This document shows, piece after piece, positions 26,996-35,321 of a stretch of 64,000 bases of DNA (positions within the stretch are counted from its first letter, which is position 1; the number at the start of each line of letters is the position of its first letter). The notes under the pieces were generated by a model, which saw only the letters and a list, made by a program, of their open reading frames with translations, was not told the origin of the DNA and made no database searches. The translations under genes and the position numbers were made by a program. The stretch comes from JALYNX01 sp963746905 (GTDB taxonomy: Bacteria > Actinomycetota > Acidimicrobiia > Spongiisociales > ZC4RG35), in contig CAVVCY010000003.1 in assembly GCA_963746905.1 (NCBI GenBank), forward strand, positions 620,001-684,000, given 5' to 3'.

Positions 26996-27879
26996 TGCAC
27001 CGCCTCCCGGAACAGGTCGGTCAGGGACGGAGCGGTGTAGGTGAAGTGGCGGATCTGCCCCACGCTCTCGGCCCGGTTCAGCAATCCCCGGACATCGGTG
27101 CCGGCGTCGATAACCAGGCTGTATCGCTCCCCTTCCACCTCCATGTTGCGAACCCCCTCCAGCGAATCGAACAGCCCATCGGCGTTGCCGTCGAGCTCGA
27201 GCTCGAGGTGCCGGATCGGTGCCTGGTCCTTCAGCTCACGTACCGAGCCTTCGACGACGATGATCCCTTTATCGATGATTGCAACCTCCTCGCATAGATC
27301 CTCGACCAGGTCGAGTTGATGGGAGGAGAAGATCACCGCCTTCCCCGAGGCCGCCTGCGCCCTCAGAATGTCGGACATAGTCTCGGAGGCGATTGGGTCC
27401 AGCCCCGAGAATGGCTCGTCGAGGACCAGCAACTCCGGGTCGTGGACCAGGGCCGCCGCCATTTGAACCCGCTGCTGGTTTCCGTGGGACAGGGCCTCGA
27501 GTCGATCACCCCTCCGTTCGGTCAGGTCCAGGATCTCCAACCATTTGTCGGCGGATTCAGCCGCCTGCGCCTTTCCAATCCCACGGAGGCGGGCGAGGTA
27601 CACCAGTTGGTCGTGAATCCGCATCTTCGGGTAGAGACCGCGCTGCTCGGGCATATAACCGAATCGGAGCCTGGCGTCAGGATCGATCGGCTCGCCATCC
27701 CAGGTGACTGTCCCCGAGTCAGGCCGCATCAAGCCGAAGACCGAGCGCATCGCCGTCGTCTTCCCGGCACCGTTGGGGCCGAGAAAGCCAAGCATCGTCC
27801 CCCGCTGCACCGACAACGTGCACCCATCCAGCGCCACTACGTCGCCGAAAGTCTTGTGGAGGTCCTGAATCGCGAGCAC
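26992..27879 (-). CDS. ABC transporter ATP-binding protein (NatA-like)
   Basis: 295 aa from GTG 27879. Walker A is GPNGAGKTTAM, the signature region is LSHGNQQRVQMAAAL (H replaces the usual Ser-Gly pattern, as in some NatA proteins), Walker B is LLVLDEPFSGLDP, and the switch His is in FSSHQLDLVE. A C-terminal extension of about 80 residues is usual for this subfamily. It powers the permease encoded four bases downstream. Confidence 0.93.
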   Translation of the reverse strand: MLAIQDLHKTFGDVVALDGCTLSVQRGTMLGFLGPNGAGKTTAMRSVFGLMRPDSGTVTWDGEPIDPDARLRFGYMPEQRGLYPKMRIHDQLVYLARLRGIGKAQAAESADKWLEILDLTERRGDRLEALSHGNQQRVQMAAALVHDPELLVLDEPFSGLDPIASETMSDILRAQAASGKAVIFSSHQLDLVEDLCEEVAIIDKGIIVVEGSVRELKDQAPIRHLELELDGNADGLFDSLEGVRNMEVEGERYSLVIDAGTDVRGLLNRAESVGQIRHFTYTAPSLTDLFREAVQ

Positions 27880-27907
27880 GGGTTGAGGAGGTTAGGGGCG
27901 AACCGGC

Positions 27908-28909
27908 TCAGTCGAGCAGGGTTGGGCGAAACAGGCGGTCGTGGGTGGTCAGGGCGAACCGGTCGGTCATGCCGGCCACGTAGTCGATGGCACGGTGGAG
28001 CCCGTCGGCGGTAGGGGTGGTGAACGAGTCGGGAACCTCACCGGGATTGTTGGAGAAATGCACCACCAGGTCCTCGATCACGCTGATTGCCTTCTGCTTC
28101 TGGCCCTCGAACTCAGGTCGCAGGTAGACCCGATCGAACATGAAGTCGCGAAGCTCGTCCATCACCTGCATCAAATCGGGGGCGATGGTCACTTCGCCCG
28201 CCGTGTAACTGGCCTCGATGACCGCGGTCACCATGGTGTCGATCCATTCCCTCGACGTGGCACCGAACCGTGCCAGAGCCGGGGTCGGGATCTCGTGGTA
28301 CTCGAGGATCCCGGCGCGGAGGGCATCTGCGACGTCGTGTGTGAGGTAGGCGATGCGATCGGCGTAGCGACAGACCCATCCCTCGAGCGTTGCGGGCGGA
28401 GGGTCGACCTTCCAAGAGTGTGCCCGGACCCCATCGAGGACCTCTGCGGTGAGGTTCTGTGGTTCGAGCAACTCGAGAGTCCGCACTCCGTGCTCGGAGT
28501 GGAGCCAGAGCCCATCGACAAATGGGGTGAGGGCTTCTTCACCGGTGTGGCCGAAAGGAGAGTGCCCGACATCGTGGGCGAGGCAGATGGACTCGGTCAG
28601 ATCCTCGTTGAGGCCAAGGGCCCTGGCGATGGCCCGGCCAACCTGGTTGACCTGGATAGTGTGCGTCATCCGGGTCACGTAGTGGTCGCCGTCGGGGTTG
28701 AGAAACACCTGGGTCTTGTGCTTGAGGCGACGGAAAGCCTTGGTGTGGATGACCCGGTCCCGGTCCCTTTCGAAGGCGGTCCGGAACTCGTCGTCCTCCT
28801 CGGGTTCGGCCCTCCCCACCGTCTCGGAAGAGAGGGTGGCGTCGGGCGCCAGCAAATCGCGCTCGAGTTGCTCGCGTTCAATGCGGGTCCGTCGCAAGAG
28901 TCCGCCCAT
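27908..28909 (-). CDS. dGTPase-like HD-domain triphosphohydrolase
   Basis: 333 aa. The N-terminal FERDRDRVIHTKAFRRLKHKTQVF motif region (about 45-68) and the HD metal site (THTIQV, LAHDVGHSPFGHTGEEAL) are characteristic of deoxynucleotide triphosphate triphosphohydrolases, which hydrolyse dNTP to deoxynucleoside and triphosphate. In actinobacteria this gene normally precedes dnaG; here it sits between two ABC-2 exporters instead. There are only short gaps (28 and 22 bases) to its neighbours on the same strand. It is cytoplasmic, with complete length. Confidence 0.92.
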   Translation of the reverse strand: MGGLLRRTRIEREQLERDLLAPDATLSSETVGRAEPEEDDEFRTAFERDRDRVIHTKAFRRLKHKTQVFLNPDGDHYVTRMTHTIQVNQVGRAIARALGLNEDLTESICLAHDVGHSPFGHTGEEALTPFVDGLWLHSEHGVRTLELLEPQNLTAEVLDGVRAHSWKVDPPPATLEGWVCRYADRIAYLTHDVADALRAGILEYHEIPTPALARFGATSREWIDTMVTAVIEASYTAGEVTIAPDLMQVMDELRDFMFDRVYLRPEFEGQKQKAISVIEDLVVHFSNNPGEVPDSFTTPTADGLHRAIDYVAGMTDRFALTTHDRLFRPTLLD

Positions 28910-28931
28910 CTGATGTGAGGGTAGGTGCCCG

Positions 28932-30536
28932 CTAGGTGACCTGGACCCAGGCCAGAACCTCTGGCATCCGCCGCTTCAGCAATTTGCCCGCCAACAGGAG
29001 TGAGGTCGAATAGAACATCACGCCCCAGATCACGCCAACGGCCGCCGTGATCCACGGGTTGATCGCCTCGCCGAACTCGACGGTGAGCACGGTCACAGAG
29101 GCTGGCGGGATCAGCAGCATCCCTATGACGAAGAACGAGACGGTTTGGCTGACGATGGCCAGGCAGCCCTGCTCGGTTGACTGGGCGAACACGTCGGTCC
29201 CCTCGCGTGGCAAACGCAGCGGGGCGAGGACTGACACCAGGTTGCCCACCGCCAGCTGGCAGCCGACAGCAGCCACCGTCAACGGAACTGCGAGCCACAC
29301 CCATCGCCAATGGCCCGAGAACCAGGCCAATCCCAGAGTGAGGATCGTGGTTTCCACCGCGAGAGCTGTTGCCACGGCGAGGTTTTTGCCGAGCAGGAGT
29401 TGTCGGGGCTTGGGAGGGAGCACGAACAGGTAGCTAGCCGCGTTCCGTTCCCATCCGAAGAGGTTCAGAGCGATGGGAAGGCCCACGAACAGAACGAGGA
29501 TGGGGGCGACCAAGGGTGCCCATTCCCGCTCTCGAAAGTCGAAGAACCCGGTGGCATTCATCACGACCCCGCCGATGGCGAGGCCGACGAAGATCACGGT
29601 CCCGGTCCAGACCAGGCGCTGGCGGGGGTCGCGCACGTAGAAGCGGAACTCCTTGCGGGCGAGAGTGGGCACCACTCCCCACAGCCCGTAAGCCATGCCT
29701 CCGCGCCGGGCTCTTGCTGCCGGCCTGTTCCTTTGCTCCGGTGTGGAGAGGAGCCACCCGAGCAGCTTCTTCCACGCCACCGTCAAGACGAGGAGACCAA
29801 CCACCGCCGCCGCAAGGGACACCAGAGCGAGGCCAGCGTTGCCATCGGCCGCCCGGATCATGGCCTGCTGAGCCGCAACCGGGGGAATCAGAAGTGACCA
29901 GTTCATTATCGGGTGGGCGGTCGCCGCCGTTGCCAAACCCTCGGTGGCGACCATTTCGTTGACGAAGCGGTAGCCGAGGAAGGCACCGCCTGCGATGCCG
30001 AGGATCAGGAAGGTTGCGACGTCGCGTCCGCGTCGAGTGCGCAATATTGCCGATATCGCGGCCGAGAAGAGTTGGCCGCCCACGGCCAACAGGCCGAGAA
30101 AGGCCAACGAAGCCGGGAGGATCATCCACCACCCCCCGGCAAGGGCTGCGGCGTTGGCGCCGATCAGGAGGAGCGGAATCACCGTTGACGGGGCGATGAA
30201 GCTCGCCGCCACCAACCCGGCGACCATCTGATTCGATGTGATGGGTAGCAAGGCGAGTTGTTGTGGGTCGAGGTTCTCGTCGAGGGGGAAGATCACGACC
30301 GGTAGTGCGACCCACGCCAGGAATGTGAAGAGAGCGACCCAGCCCATGTAGCTGGCGAAGGCTTCCGGGCTCTCAGCCTGGAGGGCACGCGCGGTTTCCA
30401 GGTGCGAACTCGCCAGCCAGTAGCCGAGCCAGCTCAGAAGGATCAGCGCGATCGGCAGGCCAAACCTTCGCTGGACGTCACTGCGGACGCCGTTCCAGGT
30501 GAGCCTCGCCTTGAGGCCGGCTAGCCGGCGTACCAC
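28932..30536 (-). CDS. Large ABC-2 type transporter permease
   Basis: 534 aa from GTG 30536, which overlaps the ATPase stop by 16 bases; the longer open frame to 30677 has no support. About twelve membrane helices occur in two halves, separated by a cytoplasmic stretch with RNRPAARARRGGMAYG and EFRFYVRDPRQRLVW. The second half begins with the KEFRFYVRDPRQ signature seen in actinobacterial ABC-2 permeases. It works with the ATPase encoded immediately upstream. The substrate is unknown. Confidence 0.85.
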   Translation of the reverse strand: MVRRLAGLKARLTWNGVRSDVQRRFGLPIALILLSWLGYWLASSHLETARALQAESPEAFASYMGWVALFTFLAWVALPVVIFPLDENLDPQQLALLPITSNQMVAGLVAASFIAPSTVIPLLLIGANAAALAGGWWMILPASLAFLGLLAVGGQLFSAAISAILRTRRGRDVATFLILGIAGGAFLGYRFVNEMVATEGLATAATAHPIMNWSLLIPPVAAQQAMIRAADGNAGLALVSLAAAVVGLLVLTVAWKKLLGWLLSTPEQRNRPAARARRGGMAYGLWGVVPTLARKEFRFYVRDPRQRLVWTGTVIFVGLAIGGVVMNATGFFDFREREWAPLVAPILVLFVGLPIALNLFGWERNAASYLFVLPPKPRQLLLGKNLAVATALAVETTILTLGLAWFSGHWRWVWLAVPLTVAAVGCQLAVGNLVSVLAPLRLPREGTDVFAQSTEQGCLAIVSQTVSFFVIGMLLIPPASVTVLTVEFGEAINPWITAAVGVIWGVMFYSTSLLLAGKLLKRRMPEVLAWVQVT

Positions 30537-31324
30537 GATGAGTCGTCCGGTGTCTTCCCACCTACGGCCGCAATGAAGGCGTCTTCCACGTTGTCGACAC
30601 CCATCAGGCGACACAGCCCTTCTGGCGTCTCCTCGATCGTCAGCCGGCCCTGGACCATGATCCCGATCCGGGTGCACAGCTTCTCGACTAGGTGCATCTC
30701 GTGTGAGGAGAAGATGATCGTGGTCCCACCCTGGGCGGCTCGGAGAAGAAGGCTCCGAATCAGACGTGCCGAGACCGCGTCCACCCCCTCGAACGGCTCG
30801 TCCAGGAACAGCACCGGGGGGCGATGAATGATGGCCGCGCCCAGGGCAATCTTCTTGCGCATGCCCCGGGAGTAGTCACCGATGAGTTTCGATCCCTCGT
30901 CGAGAAGGTCCAGCAGGTCGAGCAGCTCGTCGCGACGCCGGGTCGCCTCTTCCCGGCTCAGTCCATGCATCGCCGCCGTGAAATCGAGCAGCTCGGCGCC
31001 GGTCAACCGCTCGTAGAGGTTGAACTCCTCGGGGAGGACCCCGATCCTCGCCTTGACCTCTCTGGGTGATTTCCAGGTGTCGAATTCGCCGACGCCTACC
31101 GATCCCTCGTTGGGACGCAGCAGCCCGACGATGGTCTTGATCGTCGTTGTCTTGCCGGCACCGTTCTGGCCAAGCAGGCCGTAGAACTCACCGGGCCCGA
31201 CGGATAGATCGACATGGTCGACCGCGACGGTTCTGCCAAATCTTCGGACCAGGCCTTTTGCCCAGACCGCGGGTGGCGCCGCCAGCGATTCGGTCGCTGA
31301 CTCGTCGACGAGTGGTTGGGTCAC
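30521..31324 (-). CDS. ABC transporter ATP-binding protein
   Basis: 267 aa. Walker A is GQNGAGKTTTI, the signature is YSRGMRKKIALGAAI, Walker B is VLFLDEPFEGVDA and the switch is SSHEMHLVEKL. It belongs to the CcmA/BcrA-like subfamily that serves ABC-2 permeases. The gene leads the two-gene unit with the 534-aa permease and is divergent from dnaX, with 106 bases between the starts. Confidence 0.93.
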   Translation of the reverse strand: MTQPLVDESATESLAAPPAVWAKGLVRRFGRTVAVDHVDLSVGPGEFYGLLGQNGAGKTTTIKTIVGLLRPNEGSVGVGEFDTWKSPREVKARIGVLPEEFNLYERLTGAELLDFTAAMHGLSREEATRRRDELLDLLDLLDEGSKLIGDYSRGMRKKIALGAAIIHRPPVLFLDEPFEGVDAVSARLIRSLLLRAAQGGTTIIFSSHEMHLVEKLCTRIGIMVQGRLTIEETPEGLCRLMGVDNVEDAFIAAVGGKTPDDSSWYAG

Positions 31325-31368
31325 GAGGCCAAGTATCGACGGATAGGACCGATAACCAAAGAAGAACG

Positions 31369-31425
31369 CGCCAGGAACAGGTCACTTGCCTGGCGAACCG
31401 GTCCCAGGTACCAAGTACCGTGGGA
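31369..31425 (+). promoter_or_regulatory. Two consecutive hairpins in the dnaX 5' leader
   Basis: Hairpin 1 is CGCCAGG/CCTGGCG (31369-31375 with 31389-31395). Hairpin 2 is TCCCAGGTAC with GTACC-G-TGGGA (31402-31411 with 31415-31425), 10 bp with one bulged G and a three-base loop, ending five bases before the dnaX GTG. No Shine-Dalgarno sequence lies between them. It does not contain the SRP RNA GGAAG/AGCAGCC core often found beside dnaX. Confidence 0.45.
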
Positions 31426-31430
31426 TCCCA

Positions 31431-33095
31431 GTGGAGTATCAGGCCCTCTATCGGAAGTACCGGCCCCAGTCATTCGATGACGTCATCGGCCAGTCCCACG
31501 TCACCACGACACTGGCCCGAGAGATTGCGGATGGCAGGGTGGCGCATGCCTACTTGTTCACCGGGCCGCGGGGCACTGGGAAGACGACGACAGCCCGCAT
31601 CCTCGCCAAGGCGCTGAACTGCACAAATCGCGGGCCGCAGGGGGCTCCGTGCAACGAATGTTTGAGTTGCGTTTCCATCACCGACGGGACCTCCTTGGAT
31701 GTCCTGGAGTTGGACGCCGCCTCGCACAACTCGATTGACGACATCCGCGACATCCGTCTGAGCGTGACCACGGTCGCCTCGACTGCGACCTCGAAGCGCG
31801 TGTTCGTGCTCGATGAGGCTCACATGCTCTCTAAAGCAGCCGGAAACGCCCTGCTCAAGACCCTGGAGGAGCCTCCGGAGCACGTGCATTTCGTGCTGGC
31901 TACCACCGAGCCGTACAAACTTCTCGACACGATTCGGAGCCGCAGCCAGCGTTTCGACTTTCACCCGGTCCCGATCGAAGAGCTGGCCGGCCACCTCAGC
32001 CTGATCGCCGAGCGCGAGGGATATCAGTTCGATGCCGGTGCCCTGTTGTCGATCGCTCGTCATGCAGGGGGGTCGGTCAGGGACTCACTGTCCCTTCTCG
32101 AGCAGGTGGCCGCGCTTGGGGCCGGAACGGTCGAGGTGGGGGGTGTCCGGCGGGCCCTTGGTCTGGCCGATTCCGAGGCTTTCATGAGACTCGTCGAGGC
32201 TGTTGCTGCCCAGGATGCGAAAGGCGCGCTGGAATTGGTGGCCGAGCTTTCTGCGGACGGGGTCGATCTGAGGAGGTTCGTCGCCGAGTCGGTCGCCTTC
32301 TTCCGTGGGGCTTTCCTCGCCCACTACGCGCCCAACCTTGCCGAGATCGCAGACGAGCCACCAGAGGTCTACGGGGCGTGGCGACGAGCCGCCGAGCTGG
32401 TGACGTCTGGCGATGTGTTGCGCGCGGTGGATCTCCTAGGTGAGGCGTTGATCAGGTTGCGTGAAGGGCGGGAGGAGCGTCTGATGACCGAGCTGGCGTT
32501 GATCAAGCTGACCAGGCCGGAGACGGCTAGTGACACCTCCGCCCTCCTGAGCAGGATCGAACGGTTGGAGCGGGGTCAGCCGCGTCAGGCGATCGTCGAG
32601 CCGCCGATGGCCGTAGCCGAGCATACGACGCCTGTCGCTGTGGCTAACGAGAGTGGCGAGGCGGTTCCTGACAATCCGTCCGTCACCCCGAAGCCAACTG
32701 GCAACGGATCAGAGGTCTCCTTCGAACAGCTGCAGAAGGTGTGGCCCGGCCTGTTCGGGAGCCTGCGCGATGTGTTGGGCGCACGACGCTGGGCGTTCTT
32801 CAGGGAGGCTGTCCCGATCTCGGTGGAAGGTGACACCATCACCCTGGAGGTAGCCCACGACTTCCATCTCCAGTCGTTGCAAGAGGACGATGTCGTCGCT
32901 TCGATCGTCGCCACTCGAGCCGGCGACCTGCTCGGCAGTGAGGTGAAGATTCTCTTCCGGTCCCGTCAGGGGTCAGAGAGCGAGATCGAAACCCAAGAGA
33001 TCGACCTCGGTGACCTCGAGGAGCGCTCGGAACGCTCTACCGATCCGACCAGCCTCCTCGTCGACGAGTTAGGAGCCGAAGAGGTAGAGGAGTAG
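31431..33095 (+). CDS. dnaX: DNA polymerase III gamma/tau subunit
   Basis: 554 aa from GTG 31431, giving the canonical opening EYQALYRKYRPQSFDDVIGQ. The AAA+ clamp-loader ATPase has Walker A GPRGTGKTTTAR, a four-Cys zinc module (C-x8-C-x2-C-x2-C), DEAHMLS for Walker B and the sensor region. The C-terminal third carries acidic/Ala-rich sequence and the tau-like domain (QLQKVWPGLFGSLRDVLG). It loads the sliding clamp in the replisome. It is followed, after a 13-bp hairpin, by ybaB and recR, the usual bacterial order. The open frame upstream to 31386 is not conserved. Confidence 0.95.
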   Translation: MEYQALYRKYRPQSFDDVIGQSHVTTTLAREIADGRVAHAYLFTGPRGTGKTTTARILAKALNCTNRGPQGAPCNECLSCVSITDGTSLDVLELDAASHNSIDDIRDIRLSVTTVASTATSKRVFVLDEAHMLSKAAGNALLKTLEEPPEHVHFVLATTEPYKLLDTIRSRSQRFDFHPVPIEELAGHLSLIAEREGYQFDAGALLSIARHAGGSVRDSLSLLEQVAALGAGTVEVGGVRRALGLADSEAFMRLVEAVAAQDAKGALELVAELSADGVDLRRFVAESVAFFRGAFLAHYAPNLAEIADEPPEVYGAWRRAAELVTSGDVLRAVDLLGEALIRLREGREERLMTELALIKLTRPETASDTSALLSRIERLERGQPRQAIVEPPMAVAEHTTPVAVANESGEAVPDNPSVTPKPTGNGSEVSFEQLQKVWPGLFGSLRDVLGARRWAFFREAVPISVEGDTITLEVAHDFHLQSLQEDDVVASIVATRAGDLLGSEVKILFRSRQGSESEIETQEIDLGDLEERSERSTDPTSLLVDELGAEEVEE

Positions 33096-33103
33096 GTACT
33101 TAC

Positions 33104-33132
33104 GAGTAACGGCGACGAGGTCGCCGTTACTC
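33104..33132. terminator. 13-bp hairpin between dnaX and ybaB
   Basis: GAGTAACGGCGAC pairs perfectly with GTCGCCGTTACTC around a three-base loop. It starts nine bases after the dnaX stop and ends seven bases before the ybaB ATG. It may attenuate read-through or protect the transcript 3' end, and it could also mask ybaB initiation. Confidence 0.6.
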
Positions 33133-33139
33133 TTGGTTC

Positions 33140-33463
33140 ATGAACCGCCAGCCCGACATGCGCCAACTGATGAAGCAGGCCCAGCAGATGCAGGCCCAGT
33201 TCGCCGCCGCTCAGGCCGAGTTGGCGCAACGCACCTTCGTGGGCAGCTCTGGTGGCGGGATGGTGACCGCGACGGTGACAGGAGGCCAGGAGCTGGTTGC
33301 GATCACGATCTCCCCTGATGTGGTCGACCCCACCGACATCGAGATGCTCGAGGATCTGGTCCTGACCGCGGTCCGTCAGGGTTTCGAGGCAGCCGCCGCT
33401 GCAGCGTCCGAGGAGCTCGGCGGCCTCACCGGCGGGCTCGATCTCGGCGGCATTCTCGGTTGA
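33140..33463 (+). CDS. YbaB/EbfC family nucleoid-associated protein
   Basis: 107 aa. The N-terminal helix is Gln/Met-rich (MRQLMKQAQQMQAQFAAAQ), and the family core has VTATVTGGQELVAITISPDVV and LVLTAVRQGFEAA. It forms a dimer that binds DNA without strong sequence preference. It lies between dnaX and recR, the conserved bacterial context. Its stop overlaps the recR ATG (TGATG). Confidence 0.92.
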   Translation: MNRQPDMRQLMKQAQQMQAQFAAAQAELAQRTFVGSSGGGMVTATVTGGQELVAITISPDVVDPTDIEMLEDLVLTAVRQGFEAAAAAASEELGGLTGGLDLGGILG

Positions 33464-34056
33464 TGTTCGAAGGACCCGTCCAGCGGCTCATCGACGAGCT
33501 CGGCCGGCTTCCAGGCATAGGGCAGAAGACAGCGCAGAGACTTGCGTTCCACCTGCTCGCGGTCGAGGAGGCCGACGCCCGCCGTCTCGCGACCGCCATC
33601 GTCGATATGAGGGAGCAGGTCGGGCTCTGTGCCCGTTGCTTCAATGTCGCCGCGGGTGAGGAATGTGCGATCTGCCGGGACACGAGGCGCGATGTCACTT
33701 TGGTGTGCGTTGTGGAGCGCCCGCAAGACGTGATGGTCGTGGAGCGGACCCAGGAGTTCAGGGGCAGGTATCACGTCCTCGGCGGCTCGCTGTCGCCGAT
33801 CAACGGAGTCGGTCCCGGCCAGATCCGGATCGACGAGTTGAAGGCCCGGATCGGGCCCGAAGGGATCACGGAATTGATCCTGGCCACCAACCCCACGGTC
33901 GAAGGGGACGCAACGGCGATGTACATCGCCCGAGAGCTCAAGCCTCTAGGAGTGAGAGTGACCCGCCTTGCTTCCGGCCTCCCCGTCGGCGGGGACCTCG
34001 ACTACGCCGACGAGTTGACGTTGGGCCGGGCCTTGGCTGGGAGGATGGAGTTGTGA
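33463..34056 (+). CDS. recR: Recombination mediator RecR
   Basis: 197 aa. It has a helix-hairpin-helix (LGRLPGIGQKTAQRLAFHLL), a C4 zinc finger (CARCFNVAAGEECAIC), a Toprim domain (VCVVERPQDVMVVE) and a Walker-like C-terminus (ASGLPVGGDLDYADELTLG). It acts with RecF and RecO to load RecA at gaps. ATG 33463 is chosen over the TTG three bases earlier. Its stop overlaps the next gene start as GTGA, so the MoxR-type operon that follows is probably co-transcribed with dnaX-recR. Confidence 0.96.
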   Translation: MFEGPVQRLIDELGRLPGIGQKTAQRLAFHLLAVEEADARRLATAIVDMREQVGLCARCFNVAAGEECAICRDTRRDVTLVCVVERPQDVMVVERTQEFRGRYHVLGGSLSPINGVGPGQIRIDELKARIGPEGITELILATNPTVEGDATAMYIARELKPLGVRVTRLASGLPVGGDLDYADELTLGRALAGRMEL

Positions 34057-34869
34057 GACGGACCGCCAGAGGCGCATTCGGCGCCCTGGCTGTCCTCGTT
34101 CTCGGGTTTGTGGTCGCTCTTGCCGCCAACTCGGTCCCCGGGCGCGTTGACGAGCCGATCCTCGATGTCGGCTGGCAACCGGGTATCGCAATGGAGTCAG
34201 TCCTCACCTGGCTCATCGTCATTGCGGCTGTGATCGGTGCCCTGATACTGGTCTTCACTGCCCATCAGGGACCCCCCCGCCAGGGACACAGGCGAAACTA
34301 CCTTGTGGGGCTGATCATCGGTGTCCTCGTGTTCGCCCTGGTGGCCCGTTTCATGCGATCGATTGCCGACACTCTCGCCCCCGAGACCTCGGAAGTCACT
34401 GCCGAGGTCGCGGAGGGGCCAATCCAACAGGTCGCCGGCAACGGGATCTGGATGTTGAGCCTCCTGGTTGCAGCGGTGGTCGCAATCGCTCTTGCCAAAG
34501 TCGGGCTGGCGATTCGGTCTGGGGCGCCTCCGGTGGAAGAGGCGCCACTTCCCGAGGCGATCGCGTCCGCCTCGGTCGACGTGGTCGCCTCGACGTCATA
34601 CGGTGAGGACCCTCGGGGGCGGGTGTTCGGCGCATACGCCAGGTTCGAACATGCATTGGAGGAGGTGGGAGTGGCCAGGTCTCCGGCGGAGACTGCGTTT
34701 CGCCACATCGGAAGGGCCTCGGCCGCCCTCGACCTCAATGCCTCGGATGTCAGGGTTCTCTCCACGTCGCCACGCCGACGCCAGATTCGGCCCTCTCGAT
34801 CCAACGATCGATGAAGCGGCAGAAGCCGAGTCGGCGTCTGCTCGATTGCGTGGGGAGATCGAGCAATGA
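34053..34869 (+). CDS. DUF4129-type membrane protein, one frameshift
   Basis: About 271 aa from GTG 34053. There are three membrane segments: ALAVLVLGFVVALAA, LTWLIVIAAVIGALILVF and YLVGLIIGVLVFALVA, plus a fourth near 34455-34510. The cytoplasmic C-terminal domain has RVFGAYARFEHALEEVGVARSPAET. The first frame stops at 34814. Shifting near 34760-34780 gives ADARFGPLDPTIDEAAEAE and a stop at 34869 that overlaps the next ATG as ATGA, matching the family ending YxxARFG. I therefore take the longer two-frame version as the real protein. Such genes accompany MoxR and DUF58 genes, with transglutaminase-like partners elsewhere. Confidence 0.75.
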
Positions 34870-35321
34870 GCCGGGTCGTGGTCACGGCCTTTCTCGCGGC
34901 GATGGTCTCCGCTCTTCTGCTCCTCCAACTCCAACGTGGTCAGGAGCTCTGGATGTGGGAACTGCTGATCGTGTTTGTCGTCGTGTGGCTGGCCCGAGGA
35001 CTTCCAGTGGACAGCGCCGGGGTCGAACAGCGCCTTTTCCAGAAGTCCGTGACGAATCCGACTCGCCTCCCTCGCTCGGTCTCATTCACCGAGATGGCCG
35101 CGGTGGACGCCCTCGCCGGCTCACAGGCGAGGGAACAGCGGATCCGCCCGATGATCGAGCTCATCGCAACTCATCGCCTGGGGCGTCATGGCCTCGCGCT
35201 GGAGTCCGCTCCGGCCATGACGCTTTTGGGAGAAGAGCAGTGGAGGTGGCTGACCGGAAGGGAGGAATCCCTCCGGCCGGGTGAGCTCGAGGAATTGGTT
35301 TCCGAGTTGGAGCAGCTGTGA
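34866..35321 (+). CDS. Hypothetical membrane-anchored protein of the MoxR operon
   Basis: 151 aa. There are two hydrophobic segments at the N-terminus (VVVTAFLAAMVSALLLLQL and MWELLIVFVVVWLARGL), then a cytoplasmic helical domain of about 95 residues (ERSVSFTEMAAVDALAG-like and EEQWRWLTGREESLRPGE). No named family is recognised. It overlaps both neighbours by four bases (ATGA and GTGA), so it is strictly coupled to DUF4129 and MoxR genes and probably assembles with them. Confidence 0.75.
   Translation: MSRVVVTAFLAAMVSALLLLQLQRGQELWMWELLIVFVVVWLARGLPVDSAGVEQRLFQKSVTNPTRLPRSVSFTEMAAVDALAGSQAREQRIRPMIELIATHRLGRHGLALESAPAMTLLGEEQWRWLTGREESLRPGELEELVSELEQL

Noticed and set aside
30537..30677. N-terminal extension of the large ABC-2 permease
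   Set aside because: It lies inside the ATPase gene and lacks hydrophobic or family sequence; GTG 30536 gives the family-like start.
31325..31430. SRP (4.5S/6S-like) RNA gene upstream of dnaX
   Set aside because: The conserved GGAAG tetraloop region and AGCAGCC bulge could not be found on either strand, so only a structured leader is reported.
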